Translations under genes and position numbers: made by a program | The notes under the pieces: model-generated | Seen by the model: the letters and a program-made list of their open reading frames with translations, nothing else | Told to the model about the DNA's origin: nothing | Databases searched by the model: none | Source: Marinobacter sediminicola | GTDB taxonomy: Bacteria > Pseudomonadota > Gammaproteobacteria > Pseudomonadales > Oleiphilaceae | Assembly: GCF_031157525.1 (NCBI RefSeq) | Contig: NZ_JAVIXR010000002.1 | Span: 62,001 to 126,000 of the forward strand | Direction of reading: 5' to 3' | Length of the DNA stretch: 64,000 bases | Part shown: positions 53,530 to 63,334 of the stretch, one piece after another | Numbering within the stretch: the first letter of the stretch is position 1 | Layout: each line of letters begins with the position of its first letter

Positions 53530-56500
53530 TCAAGACCGCCCTGCGTTTATTGCCTCATCGTATGGCAACGGCCGGGCAAACAGATAACCTTGGGCCTGGT
53601 CGCAGCCGCGCTCATACAGCAGTGCCAACTGCTCCTCGGTTTCCACACCTTCTGCAATGACTTTGAGCTCCAGTGCATGAGCCATGGCGATGATGGTGTT
53701 TACAATCACCTTGCTGTCCGGATCTGTAGTGACTTCGGCGATAAAGGATTTGTCGATCTTCAGGGTATCTATAGGGAAGCGCTTGAGGTAACTCAGGCTT
53801 GAGTAACCCGTACCAAAATCATCCAGGGAAATGCTCAGGCCCAAACCAGCCAGCTCTGTCATCATTTCTATTGCCGACTCAACGTCGTATAGGAGAGCGC
53901 TTTCGGTGATCTCCAATTCCAGGTTAGCCGGCTGCATGCCGGTTTCTTCGAGGATCTGCTGAATAACCCCCACGAGATTTTTCTGATGAAACTGTCGGGC
54001 GGAGAGGTTCACAGCCATTTTCAGCCCGTCCCCGGCGGCGCCCTGGCGGCAGGCTTCGCGCAGCACCCATTCACCAATAGGTACGATGAGCCCTGATTTT
54101 TCTGCCAGAGGGATAAAGCGGTCTGGCGCTACCATGCCTTCCGCCGGATGATTCCAGCGCAAAAGGGCTTCCATACCCACAACCTGCCCCGTGGCAATTT
54201 CAATCTGCTGCTGATAATGCAACTGGAACTGGTTGCGACCCAGAGCGTGCCTTAACGATGTCTCCAGCGCCAGCCCATCACCGGAGGTATTGTCGCTCCC
54301 CGGATCGAAGTGCTGATAGTCATTACCGCCTTGCGCCTTGATAGCGATCATAGCGCTTCGGGCACTGTTGATCACCGCATCCATGTCCTTCCCGCTACGT
54401 GGGTATTCTGCAATGCCCATGCTGCATGAGACAAAGAGCTCCCGGCTATCTTCCATCACGATGACTGAGTGCAACTCGCCCACTATGCATTTAGCGACAT
54501 CCGATACCTCTGCAGCACCCTGCCCAGGAAGCAAAACAATAAACTCATCGGCCCCCCAGCGGGATACGGTATCGGCCTTGCCTACGCAATTGCCTATCCT
54601 TCGCGCCACTTCTCGAAGCACATCATCACCGCCAGAGTGCCCCAAGCTGTCATTGATCTGCTTAAAGCGATCGATGTTGACATATAGAATGCTGAGAACG
54701 CCCTGATGGCTATCGGCCTGGAGCAATGCCTGCTGCACGCGATCGGCCAGCAAAAGACGATTCGGAAGTGCCGTCAGACTATCAAAGTGCGTCAGGTACT
54801 CCAGCTGCCGATGCTTCTCGAGATTGTCGATCGCGAATGCGATATCACCCGCAACCTCGTGAAGAAGCTTCATTTCTACTTCATCAAATGAAAACGGTTC
54901 ATCCCGATAGAGCACCAGCGCTACACCCAGGGCGCTATCCCTTGCTGTCAATGGAAAGGCTCCCAGTGCTCGCACACCAAGGCCAGCCAGCCCGTAACAA
55001 TCAGCGCTGTCACAATGCTCTGCCACATCACTACGAATAGCGACCCGATGATGGCCCAGGCATTCGCGAACGGTATTGATCTCATAGTTAGACAACTGGC
55101 GGGCCTGAAGTCGTTCATCGGAAGCGTGGGCGTACAGGATGTCGCACCGGCCCGTTGCCCTGTCATGCTGCACGACAAGTGCCGCCGGCAAGTCACCTTC
55201 TTCCACGGTAATTCGTGTGGCTTCTTCGTATAACGCATCGCAGGTTTTCACACGTACGATCAACGTGTTAATACCGCTAAGAACTTTGTGAATACGGTTC
55301 AGGCGCAAGATTTTACGCTTGGCCTCCACACGTTCGGTAATATCGACAATCGCAGCCAACACATAGCGCCCATCGGCCGTTTGAACCGGGTTCAACGCGA
55401 TTTCAGCCGGGAAGTCCGTTCCATCCTGGCGCAGGGCAAAAAGGTCTCGACCAGCCCCCATCATTCGTTGCTCAGGGCTGCGCAGGTAGTCATGGCGATA
55501 GCCTACGTGATCGTGGCGAGCCCCTTCTGGAACCAACTGCTCTACCGACTGGCCCAATAACTGGCCTGCGGGGTAGCGAAACAATGAGTGGGCGAGTTTA
55601 TTAGCCATTTGGATGGTGCCGCTGTCGTCGGTCATGATCATGGCCACAGGAGACGAATCTACCGTCGAACGGAAACGTTCTTCCTCGCGGTTCAGGGCAT
55701 CCGCGCCACGCCAACCGACAAAACCAAGTATCAGAATGCTGCAGAGGCTGCTCAGTGCGAAGCCAAAGGCCGCGGAATAGTAATCCGCCGCTACTCCTTG
55801 CATGCTCAGCCAACCGGTTAATACGGGCGTTACAATAATGAAAGGCATTAGCCGACGCAGGGAACGCCCGCCAATGTACGAACTGGCAGCGGAGCCCATC
55901 AGACCGTGATCTGGTCGCACGAAGAGCATGCCGACACCGGAGAGCGCAAATAACAGAGATGTGTGCAGCGCCATGGTAGAGAAAAAAAACAGCCTGAACT
56001 TTTGCACTCCGAATGCATAACCAATCAGAACCGCACTGCTGATCATGATTATCGCCAGGGCAAGAGCCTGCAGAATAAGAGTGGCGTAGCGCAGCCGAAG
56101 CCCTGTGGCCAGCCAGGCGACGCTTATCATGCTGAAACAAAACGCTGTGGCGGCGGACATGCGCCCCGGCCAATTGCTTGCCGCGGTAGCAAGATCCTTA
56201 ACTACAAGTTCATCAATGCCCAGTTGCCAGCCCACTGCATACTCTAGAAGTGTCATACCCGACACACAGAGTACGAAAGCAGCCAGCAAAACAACGAAAA
56301 CATCTCTGTTCGAGGCGCTGTCAGAGGGCGATTTACACTGCAAAAGAAGCCCACAGGCAAGAAAGCAAAGTGCAGTATTGAACTTCATGGACTGAAAAGT
56401 AGGCAGTATTCGTTTTCCTGCCTCAATATCAAACACCCAGGACACCAATACCAGAACAGCGATGGCGATGACCAACCAGCCAATCCGATGAACGACGCGC

Positions 56501-56559
56501 CTGTAAATTCCCTGTAAGCCCGGAGCTATAGCTTTATGCGGGCAACTTACCCCCTGCAT
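53530..56559 (-). CDS. Membrane PAS-GAF-GGDEF-EAL protein with GADEF variant
   Basis: A 1009-residue membrane protein. About 25-285 is a sensor with seven or eight transmembrane helices, then PAS 295-415 (with PAC end RYVLAAIVDITERVEAKRK), GAF 430-575, GGDEF-like 580-745 and EAL 755-1005. The cyclase signature is WGADEF, one Gly replaced by Ala, and the inhibitory RxxD is absent (GKAD). The EAL half is complete: MEALLRWNHP, ITESALLYD, DDFGTGYSSLSYL. Most likely a c-di-GMP phosphodiesterase whose cyclase-like domain is weak or regulatory. It sits just upstream of urtA, on the same strand. Confidence 0.88.
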   Translation of the reverse strand: MQGVSCPHKAIAPGLQGIYRRVVHRIGWLVIAIAVLVLVSWVFDIEAGKRILPTFQSMKFNTALCFLACGLLLQCKSPSDSASNRDVFVVLLAAFVLCVSGMTLLEYAVGWQLGIDELVVKDLATAASNWPGRMSAATAFCFSMISVAWLATGLRLRYATLILQALALAIIMISSAVLIGYAFGVQKFRLFFFSTMALHTSLLFALSGVGMLFVRPDHGLMGSAASSYIGGRSLRRLMPFIIVTPVLTGWLSMQGVAADYYSAAFGFALSSLCSILILGFVGWRGADALNREEERFRSTVDSSPVAMIMTDDSGTIQMANKLAHSLFRYPAGQLLGQSVEQLVPEGARHDHVGYRHDYLRSPEQRMMGAGRDLFALRQDGTDFPAEIALNPVQTADGRYVLAAIVDITERVEAKRKILRLNRIHKVLSGINTLIVRVKTCDALYEEATRITVEEGDLPAALVVQHDRATGRCDILYAHASDERLQARQLSNYEINTVRECLGHHRVAIRSDVAEHCDSADCYGLAGLGVRALGAFPLTARDSALGVALVLYRDEPFSFDEVEMKLLHEVAGDIAFAIDNLEKHRQLEYLTHFDSLTALPNRLLLADRVQQALLQADSHQGVLSILYVNIDRFKQINDSLGHSGGDDVLREVARRIGNCVGKADTVSRWGADEFIVLLPGQGAAEVSDVAKCIVGELHSVIVMEDSRELFVSCSMGIAEYPRSGKDMDAVINSARSAMIAIKAQGGNDYQHFDPGSDNTSGDGLALETSLRHALGRNQFQLHYQQQIEIATGQVVGMEALLRWNHPAEGMVAPDRFIPLAEKSGLIVPIGEWVLREACRQGAAGDGLKMAVNLSARQFHQKNLVGVIQQILEETGMQPANLELEITESALLYDVESAIEMMTELAGLGLSISLDDFGTGYSSLSYLKRFPIDTLKIDKSFIAEVTTDPDSKVIVNTIIAMAHALELKVIAEGVETEEQLALLYERGCDQAQGYLFARPLPYDEAINAGRS

Positions 56560-56750
56560 GACACCCTTCCTTTTTCAATGCCTGGGATAAACCCGGTGCG
56601 CCGACCAGTATATTCTGGAACATCCACACGGATATCCGTATCAATTGATAGTCTAGCAGGCTGTTTTGAAATGGCTGAGTGTGAGACCCTTTCTTTCATT
56701 CACGGCCCTTAGTTCGGGGGCATTGGTCATCTTCAGGGAACTCTAACACC

Positions 56751-57368
56751 ATGCAAACACAGCCAACCTACACACCCCTGCGCTCAATACGGCAACTGGC
56801 AACCTTGCTCATGCTGGCGTTGTTGCTAACCGGTTGTGGCATCAACAACATTCCCACCTTTGACGAAAAGGTTAAGTCCGCTTGGTCGCAGGTTGAAAAC
56901 CAATACCAGCGCCGGGCAGATCTGGTACCTAACCTTGTAGAAACCGTTAAAGGCTTTGCGGCCCAAGAAAAAGAAACCCTGACGGCAGTTATTGAGGCAC
57001 GCTCCAAGGCAACCTCTATTCAAGTTGATGAAAGCATTTTGAGCAACCCACAGAAGCTCCAACAGTTTCAACAGGCCCAAGGTGAGCTTAGCAGCGCACT
57101 TAGCCGGTTAATGGCCGTTTCTGAGCGCTACCCGGATTTGAAGTCCAATCAAAATTTCCTCGCCTTGCAATCGCAACTTGAAGGCACCGAGAACCGCATA
57201 GCGGTGGCTCGGCGCGATTTCATTCAATCAGTAGAACGTTACAACACCGAGATCCGTACCTTCCCAGGCAAAATTTGGCACAGCATTCTCTATAGCGAAA
57301 TGGAGGTGCGTGAAAACTTCGAGGCCACTGCACAAAATGCTGACGAAGCTCCTAAGGTGACGTTTTAA
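56751..57368 (+). CDS. LemA family lipoprotein
   Basis: A 205-residue LemA protein: hydrophobic N-terminus with lipobox LLTGC, followed by FDEKVKSAWSQVENQYQRRADL and LVPNLVETVKGFAAQEK, and later ERYPDLKSNQNFLALQSQLEGTENRIAVARRDF. This signature is unmistakable. Role unknown, membrane-associated. Immediately followed (TAAATG) by the TPM-domain gene, the usual partner. Confidence 0.93.
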   Translation: MQTQPTYTPLRSIRQLATLLMLALLLTGCGINNIPTFDEKVKSAWSQVENQYQRRADLVPNLVETVKGFAAQEKETLTAVIEARSKATSIQVDESILSNPQKLQQFQQAQGELSSALSRLMAVSERYPDLKSNQNFLALQSQLEGTENRIAVARRDFIQSVERYNTEIRTFPGKIWHSILYSEMEVRENFEATAQNADEAPKVTF

Positions 57369-58154
57369 ATGCAACTTTTCTCTCGTGACGCTTCGCGCTG
57401 CGCCTTTCGCCACCCTGTCGCGGTCATACTTGCGCTGATCGTACTGCCGGTATCAGCGGCGCTGGCGCAATCAGCGCCGGAGTTTCCGGAGTTGACTGGC
57501 CGGGTGGTGGATAATGCAGGCATGCTCAGCACTGCCACCGAAAACCAGATAGCCCAAATGCTTGAGGCCCACGAACAGAGCACGACAGAACAGGTTGTGG
57601 TTGTCACAGTGCCGGATCTTCAGGGTTATGGAATAGAAGACTTTGGCTATCAGCTAGGCCGGCATTGGGGAGTCGGTCAGGAGGGTGAGGATAATGGCGC
57701 ACTGCTGATTGTTGCCAAGCAGGAACGACGGATCCGGATCGAAGTGGGCTACGGCCTGGAGGGACGCCTCACTGATGCGGCTTCAGCCACCATCATCAAT
57801 CGGATTATTGCGCCCGACTTCAAGCAAGGCCAATTTGAACAGGGCATTGCCAATGGCGCTGCCGCCATGGTGCAGGTTCTTGGCGGTGAGCCCCTGGCGG
57901 TACCAGGCAGAACCGGTACCGGTCCCCAGGAAAAACCCAACCCAAAAGCGGTGCTGATGTTTTTCCTATTCATTATGGCAGTCATTTTCTTCATTGGTGG
58001 TGGCCGCGGCCGTGGCGGACGCACCGGCGCGGCACTGGTAGGTGGTGCACTGCTCGGCGCCAGCATGGGTGGCCGCGGTGGCGGCTTCGGTGGAGGTGGT
58101 TTTAGCGGCGGGGGCGGAGGCTTCGGCGGCGGAGGTGCATCTGGTGGCTGGTAG
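57369..58154 (+). CDS. TPM domain membrane protein (YgcG family)
   Basis: A 261-residue protein: signal peptide, TPM domain at about 40-165 (VVDNAGMLSTATENQIAQML, IRIEVGYGLEGRLTDA), a transmembrane helix at about 197-213, and a glycine-rich tail ending in repeated GGG-F-GG units. This is the common partner of LemA. Proposed role is in membrane or photosystem maintenance in other organisms, unproven in bacteria of this type. Confidence 0.92.
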   Translation: MQLFSRDASRCAFRHPVAVILALIVLPVSAALAQSAPEFPELTGRVVDNAGMLSTATENQIAQMLEAHEQSTTEQVVVVTVPDLQGYGIEDFGYQLGRHWGVGQEGEDNGALLIVAKQERRIRIEVGYGLEGRLTDAASATIINRIIAPDFKQGQFEQGIANGAAAMVQVLGGEPLAVPGRTGTGPQEKPNPKAVLMFFLFIMAVIFFIGGGRGRGGRTGAALVGGALLGASMGGRGGGFGGGGFSGGGGGFGGGGASGGW

Positions 58155-58208
58155 CGAACAAGCAGGCATCCGAAAGGCAACCTTCAACCCAACAAACAGT
58201 GATACCCC

Positions 58209-58826
58209 ATGACATTACTAAACAAACAGGAACAGGAACAAGTTGCGGCCGCTATCACCGCAGTTGAGCGGGAAACCGACGCAGAAGTGGTAACGGTTCT
58301 AACCGCCCAAGCCGACAATTACGCATACATCCCTCTGCTCTGGGCGGGGATCTTTGCGCTTTTGGTGCCCGGTATTATTAACTACCTTACCAACTGGCTG
58401 TCGGCAGATGTACTGCTGCTCAGCCAATGGGGCGTGTTTGCCCTGCTCAGTCTGGTGTTCCGGATACCCGGCATCAACAGGCGGCTGATTCCTCGCTCTG
58501 TGGGCTATTGGCGTGCTTCGAACCTGGCCCGGCGTCAGTTTCTGGAACAGAACCTGCACCACACCGCAGGCGCTACGGGCATGTTGATCTTCGTTTCTGA
58601 AGCCGAGCGTTACGTTGAGATTCTGGTAGACCGGGGCATATCGAGCCAAATTGATAACGACGCCTGGGAAGACATCATTGCAGCATTCACCAAACAGGTG
58701 AAACAGGGCGAAACACTGCAGGGCTTTATTTCCTGCATTGAAGACTGTGGAAAGCATCTCAAATCCAAGGTGCCAGCCACTCGCCAGAAAGATGAACTGC
58801 CAAACCATCTGGTTATATTGTCGTAA
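58209..58826 (+). CDS. TPM domain-containing membrane protein
   Basis: A 205-residue second TPM protein: begins MTLLNKQEQEQVAAAI, two membrane helices at about 40-85, and a soluble end (GMLIFVSEAERYVEILVDRGI). Third gene of the LemA-TPM-TPM set, 54 bases after the glycine-rich gene. Function unknown; conserved arrangement. Confidence 0.85.
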   Translation: MTLLNKQEQEQVAAAITAVERETDAEVVTVLTAQADNYAYIPLLWAGIFALLVPGIINYLTNWLSADVLLLSQWGVFALLSLVFRIPGINRRLIPRSVGYWRASNLARRQFLEQNLHHTAGATGMLIFVSEAERYVEILVDRGISSQIDNDAWEDIIAAFTKQVKQGETLQGFISCIEDCGKHLKSKVPATRQKDELPNHLVILS

Positions 58827-58996
58827 GTGGCGTGAACTGATAGCCGCCCAGTTCATTATTTGCGCAACCCCGAACCCTGTGCTTGTATTAATCTCACAGG
58901 TCCGCCGGATGGAATCGTTTTTAACTGGCCTGCCTGCAGAGGGACCGCCCGGCGTCGGGGGGCCCAGAATCACTGTTAAAAGGAGTTGGCTTTGTT

Positions 58997-59242
58997 ATGG
59001 CATACGAAACAATAGACGGTCAAAAATACGAAAAAGAACTACTGGAACTTGCCCGCAAGCACACCACTGGAAAGGGCGAAGGTAAGCTATCCAAAGACGA
59101 GGTCGCAGATCTTTTCAAGTCCGCCAGTGACGGCGCAGGTGTGACGGAAACAGAAAAAGCCACGCTGACTTATATCAGGAGCCACTTTGAGTTCACCGAT
59201 GCTGCGGCAAAAGATTTTGATGCAGCTTTTGCCAACCTGTAG
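58997..59242 (+). CDS. Conserved small hypothetical protein
   Basis: An 81-residue, acidic, helical protein starting MAYETIDGQKYEKELLELA; LSKDEVADLFKSASDG is faintly EF-hand-like but lacks a full Ca loop. AAAAGGAG stands upstream of the ATG at 58997. No domain recognised. Confidence 0.7.
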   Translation: MAYETIDGQKYEKELLELARKHTTGKGEGKLSKDEVADLFKSASDGAGVTETEKATLTYIRSHFEFTDAAAKDFDAAFANL

Positions 59243-59379
59243 TCCAGCCATTCTCTAGTACTGACCTCACCACTACCCTCGCTGCTGACTTTAATGTCGG
59301 CGCGTTGGCATTCCATATGGAATGAAACCCAAAGCGATCGATCGACACAGCTCACCCCACAAACTCCAAGGAGTTTTAA

Positions 59380-60117
59380 ATGTTAAGTTCATCGGAAGGT
59401 AAAAAAGTCCCCCAGGTTACGTTTCCCATTCGTCGTGACAACGAATGGCAGTCGGTAACCAGTGACGAGTTATTCAACGGGCAAACGGTGATTGTGTTCG
59501 CCTTGCCGGGCGCGTTTACACCCACCTGTTCAAGCACTCACTTGCCGCGATACAACGAGCTGGCACCGGTATTCAAAGAACTGGGCGTAGACCGGGTAAT
59601 CTGCTTGTCGGTGAACGATCCGTTCGTTATGCAGGCGTGGGCTGAAGATCAGCACGCCGACAACATCGAATTCATTCCAGATGGCAACGGCGACTTCTCC
59701 CGTGAAATGGGCATGCTGGTCAGCAAGAGTGCCATCGGGTTTGGCGACCGCAGCTGGCGCTATTCCATGCTCGTAAAAGATGGCACCATCGAGAAAATGT
59801 TCATTGAGCCAGACAGCCCTGGTGACCCGTTTGAAGTGTCTGACGCCGACACAATGCTCAACTACATCAAGCCGGATGCAACCTTGCCTGCACGGGTAAC
59901 AGTATTCACGAAACCCGGGTGCCCCCACTGTACCCGCGCTAAATCGCTGCTACAGAACAAGGGTTTCAAGTATGAAGAGATTACGCTGGGCAGTGGCGGC
60001 TTGTCATACAGCACCCTGCAAGCAGTAACCGGCAAGGGCACAACCCCGCAAGTATTTATCGACGGCAAGCTGGTTGGCGGCGCCGATGAACTCGAAGCGT
60101 TGATGGCCAAGCGCTGA
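59380..60117 (+). CDS. Peroxiredoxin 5-glutaredoxin fusion
   Basis: A 245-residue hybrid enzyme (PGdx type). Residues 1-165 are a Prx5 domain with the peroxidatic Cys in FTPTCSSTH (~50), and 170-245 a glutaredoxin with CPHC in KPGCPHCTRAK (~187). It reduces peroxides using glutathione, with the Grx part recycling the Prx. ATG preceded by AAGGAG. A hairpin follows the gene. Confidence 0.93.
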   Translation: MLSSSEGKKVPQVTFPIRRDNEWQSVTSDELFNGQTVIVFALPGAFTPTCSSTHLPRYNELAPVFKELGVDRVICLSVNDPFVMQAWAEDQHADNIEFIPDGNGDFSREMGMLVSKSAIGFGDRSWRYSMLVKDGTIEKMFIEPDSPGDPFEVSDADTMLNYIKPDATLPARVTVFTKPGCPHCTRAKSLLQNKGFKYEEITLGSGGLSYSTLQAVTGKGTTPQVFIDGKLVGGADELEALMAKR

Positions 60118-60131
60118 TTGCTCAGCAATGT

Positions 60132-60166
60132 ATATATGCCCGGGCATAGCCTGTTCGGGCATATAT
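60132..60166 (+). terminator. Terminator after the Prx5-Grx gene
   Basis: An 11-bp perfect stem, ATATATGCCCG (60132-60142) with CGGGCATATAT (60156-60166), and a 13-base loop; followed by TTTCTGG, a short T run. Likely ends the Prx5-Grx transcript and separates it from the DUF3348 operon. Confidence 0.6.
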
Positions 60167-60270
60167 TTCTGGCAATTCAGTCATTATCAATCACCTCCCA
60201 TACCCTTTAGAATAGTCGCCCCGGAAAGCCCGGTATTTTTCGGTTACCCAAACCTGTGCGCGATTATTTG

Positions 60271-60975
60271 ATGACTCAATCACCCTCACATTCTGCCGGG
60301 GTTTCACCGCCAAGGCTGCTGCAACTGCTGGCCCAATCCGGGGCGCCGCTTGCCGACGGCCCGTTGCCCTGTTGCGGCGAACGCCTGGGGCGACTGTTTG
60401 GGCTTTCAGACACCCTGGTTCTGGATTCTGCGATTGCCTTTCGAACCCGCCATCCGGGCATGAACCAAGGGCCAACGTTTGAACGAATCATTCAGGAACT
60501 GGCCACCACTCGCACAGCACTCGTTCGAAAAATCTCCACGTACGGCGATGACATCGAGCCAACAAATTATGTGGATTTTGAACTGTATTTGAATAGCTGG
60601 CTCACCCTGCAACGCAGAGTGGTCGCCGCAAGCCGCCAACTTCGCGACAAAACCCGAAAGGCGATGAAGGACCACAACCAGAATCTGGCCAGGCTGGCAG
60701 AGCTGGATTCAACCTTCGACCACGCGATGACCGGGTACACCAGCCAGTGTTTCTCTCATATTTCCAAAGTGCTGGAGCAGCGATTCCAGGCGCTTTCCCC
60801 AGCAGAACAAACAACCTCTGACCACTCCCTCGAAACCGGTATTGCGCCGGATGATTGGCTTCACCGTTACTGCGAAGAAGCGCAGAATCTTTTACTCGCT
60901 GAACTGGATGTTCGGCTGGAGCCAGTACTGGGATTACTTGAGGCCTGCCACAACGAGGTAATGGATTCTCCATGA
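60271..60975 (+). CDS. DUF3348 domain-containing protein
   Basis: About 234 residues, cytoplasmic, no membrane segment. The DUF3348 start is SPPRLLQLLAQSGAP; the middle (CGERLGRLFGLSDTLVLDSAI) and a helical end follow. Five-gene operon starter: its stop overlaps the DUF802 start (ATGA). An in-frame GTG at 60256 gives five more residues. Role unknown; in this setting perhaps an assembly factor of the channel encoded next. Confidence 0.85.
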   Translation: MTQSPSHSAGVSPPRLLQLLAQSGAPLADGPLPCCGERLGRLFGLSDTLVLDSAIAFRTRHPGMNQGPTFERIIQELATTRTALVRKISTYGDDIEPTNYVDFELYLNSWLTLQRRVVAASRQLRDKTRKAMKDHNQNLARLAELDSTFDHAMTGYTSQCFSHISKVLEQRFQALSPAEQTTSDHSLETGIAPDDWLHRYCEEAQNLLLAELDVRLEPVLGLLEACHNEVMDSP

Positions 60976-62678
60976 GCAGACTTTTCTTCTTTTTCGCTTT
61001 TGCCATAGGTTTGGCGGTAACGGCCTGGATTGGCCAGCGCTTTTTAGGCTCTGACCTGCTGGCGCTTTCCGTCACGGTCATCATTGCAGCTGTATACACG
61101 CTGGGCTTTGTTGAGTTGATGGGGTTCCGGAACACAACCCGAGAACTGCAGCAGAAGCTGAGCACCACACCGGAAAGCCGCGAGCAAATTACAAGCTGGC
61201 TCTCTGGCCTACCTGAGCAAGTGCAGTTTTCAGTACAAAGACGCATCGACGGGCACTTTGCTGCACTGCCAAGCCCGCAGTTTACGCCCTACCTGGTCGG
61301 CTTACTGGTTATGCTCGGCCTGCTGGGCACCTTTGCCGGCATGATTGTGACCTTGAGCGGCGCGGCATCTGCATTGGATGGCAGCACCGAACTCAGTGTG
61401 ATTCGCAGTGCTTTGGCGGCCCCGATTGCCGGCCTGAGCCTGGCCTTCGGCACGTCCATCGCCGGCGTGGCAGCGTCTGCCATGCTGGGGCTGGCCTCCA
61501 CCCTCAGCCGCCGCGAATTACTGCAGGTATCCCGCCAGCTGGATAAGATTCTGCGCCAACGATTACACCACCTGTCGACGGACTATCAGCGCCAACAGGC
61601 GTTCAAAGCACTGGAATCCCAAGCGGATGCCCTGCCCCAAATGGCAACCGCGATGGAGTCCATGACTGCCCGCATGGAGCAGCTAGGCCAGCAGCTTGAG
61701 CAATCCCTTACCCGAAATCAGCAAGAGTTCCACACCACCGTTGGCGGCCACTATCAGACCCTTGCAACGTCTGTGGCTGAGTCTCTTGAGAAAGCTCTGG
61801 AATCGAGCAGCCGCCTGACCGCTGAACGCATAGAGCCGATCGTTTCCGAAGCCATGGCAAGCCTGCAGTCCAGCGCTGGTAAGCTGCACGAAAACTGGTC
61901 TGCCACCACCAAGCAGCAACTAGCAGAGCTCACCGAAAGCTATCAAAAAGGCCTGGATACTCTCATCACCCGTATCAGCGAGCAGCTTTCTCAACTGCAT
62001 GAGCAAGAAGCTGCCCGAGGAGACGCGGCCAATGAACGCCTGGCCGAGCTGGAAGTGACCGTCACCAAACACCTGACGGAATTGGGCTTAGGCCTGGAAG
62101 CCCCCATGACCCGCTTGATAGAAACCGCGTCGGAAACCCCGAAAGCCGCCGCCCAGGTAATCTCACAGCTGCAAAGCGAGATAACCCGCAACAGCGAACG
62201 GGAAAACCAACTGTTGGAAGAGCGCCAGCGGCTGGTTCATGAGCTGGACAGCCTTCTCGAATCCCAGCGCAACAACGCAGACAGCCAGCGCGAGGCGGTG
62301 GATTCTCTTATCAGCGGCGCAGGTGAGACCCTCACAGGCATCAGCGAACGCTTCAATGTTCTGATTCAGGAGCAAAGCCAGCAACTCGGCAAACTGGGCG
62401 AAGACATTACCGGCAGCAGCCAGGAAGTCGGCGCCCTCAGTGAATCCTTCCTTGCCGCAGTGGAGCTGTTCAGCGCGTCTAACTCTCAGCTGCAGGAAAG
62501 CCTGACCAACATACAGAAAGCACTGGATGGAGCCGGCAAGCGCCACGATGAACAGTTAGCCTATTACGTTGCTCAGGCCCGCGAAGTCATCGACCTCTCC
62601 GTAAGCTCCCAGAAAGATGTGATTGATGCGGCTTCGGCTCTGATCGCCAATCACGTCGAGACCAGCGGAGCCAGTTGA
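60972..62678 (+). CDS. DUF802 protein, ExbB/MotA/ZorA-like channel subunit with long coiled coil
   Basis: A 568-residue protein. Four transmembrane segments lie at about 3-22, 28-50, 107-130 and 145-172. TM3 carries GLLGTFAGM (116-124) and TM4 carries PIAGLSLAFGTSIAG (151-165), the two pore motifs of the ExbB/TolQ/MotA/ZorA superfamily. Residues 190-560 are predicted long coiled coil, rich in Gln/Glu, reminiscent of the tail of ZorA. With the OmpA-type partner downstream it should form an ion-driven rotary unit spanning the inner membrane. Coupled by overlaps to both neighbours. DUF802 itself has no assigned function. Confidence 0.85.
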   Translation: MSRLFFFFAFAIGLAVTAWIGQRFLGSDLLALSVTVIIAAVYTLGFVELMGFRNTTRELQQKLSTTPESREQITSWLSGLPEQVQFSVQRRIDGHFAALPSPQFTPYLVGLLVMLGLLGTFAGMIVTLSGAASALDGSTELSVIRSALAAPIAGLSLAFGTSIAGVAASAMLGLASTLSRRELLQVSRQLDKILRQRLHHLSTDYQRQQAFKALESQADALPQMATAMESMTARMEQLGQQLEQSLTRNQQEFHTTVGGHYQTLATSVAESLEKALESSSRLTAERIEPIVSEAMASLQSSAGKLHENWSATTKQQLAELTESYQKGLDTLITRISEQLSQLHEQEAARGDAANERLAELEVTVTKHLTELGLGLEAPMTRLIETASETPKAAAQVISQLQSEITRNSERENQLLEERQRLVHELDSLLESQRNNADSQREAVDSLISGAGETLTGISERFNVLIQEQSQQLGKLGEDITGSSQEVGALSESFLAAVELFSASNSQLQESLTNIQKALDGAGKRHDEQLAYYVAQAREVIDLSVSSQKDVIDAASALIANHVETSGAS

Positions 62679-63334
62679 TGGAATATCTGGAAGACGGTGA
62701 ACAGCAGTCCACCCCTATCTGGGCGATATTCTCAGACCTGATGGCAGCGCTGGTAGGTATTCTGGTGCTGATACTGGTGTGGGTGATTGGCGTTCAGTTG
62801 GAACTGAGCCAATCCCTGGAGGAAGAGAAAGCCAAGCGGGAAGCCGAAGAACAGAGGCGCATTGCCCTGGAGCAAGCACTGGAAGACCCGCTCACCAAAG
62901 GCCTGGTAACCTTTCACAACGGCCGCATTGGCATCAGCGGCAACGTGCTGTTTGAACTGAACTCGGATCAGCTGCAGGCCGACGGCGTAGAAGTATTGGA
63001 AGCCCTCGTCACCCCGCTGCAAACCTATCTGACCCAGCACCAGGAACTGCTGATGATCAGCGGCTTCACCGATGACCTGCCCATGCACAGCGGCAACCGG
63101 TATCAAGACAACTGGGGGCTGTCTGCCCAGAGAGCGCTGACAGTCACCCGAACATTAATAGAACTTGGCCTACCCAACGACCGTGTATTCGCCGCCGCCT
63201 TTGGCCCGCACCACCCGGCGGTGCCCAATATTGATGCGGAATCCCGGGCTCAGAATCGGCGAGTAGAAATCAGCACCGTACCTCTGGCGCCTCAAGCACC
63301 TGCAAACGCTGAAGCGGAGGCTGGCAACGGATGA
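62678..63334 (+). CDS. OmpA-domain protein, MotB/ZorB-like stator partner
   Basis: A 218-residue protein: one transmembrane helix at about 15-38 with Asp20 at its start (IFSDLMAALVGILVL), the position of the proton-carrying aspartate in MotB/ExbD/ZorB. A short coiled linker follows, then an OmpA-like peptidoglycan-binding domain at 90-205 (GFTDDLP, NWGLSAQRALTV, RAQNRRVEIS). The ATG at 62678 overlaps the DUF802 stop by one base (TGATG); ends in ATGA overlap with the DUF2894 gene. Most likely the peptidoglycan anchor of the channel. Confidence 0.88.
   Translation: MEYLEDGEQQSTPIWAIFSDLMAALVGILVLILVWVIGVQLELSQSLEEEKAKREAEEQRRIALEQALEDPLTKGLVTFHNGRIGISGNVLFELNSDQLQADGVEVLEALVTPLQTYLTQHQELLMISGFTDDLPMHSGNRYQDNWGLSAQRALTVTRTLIELGLPNDRVFAAAFGPHHPAVPNIDAESRAQNRRVEISTVPLAPQAPANAEAEAGNG

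Noticed and set aside
58925..58965. GC-rich palindrome-like stretch (GGACCGCCC ... GGGGGGCCC)
   Set aside because: Several mismatches in the stem and no T run; not convincing as a terminator.
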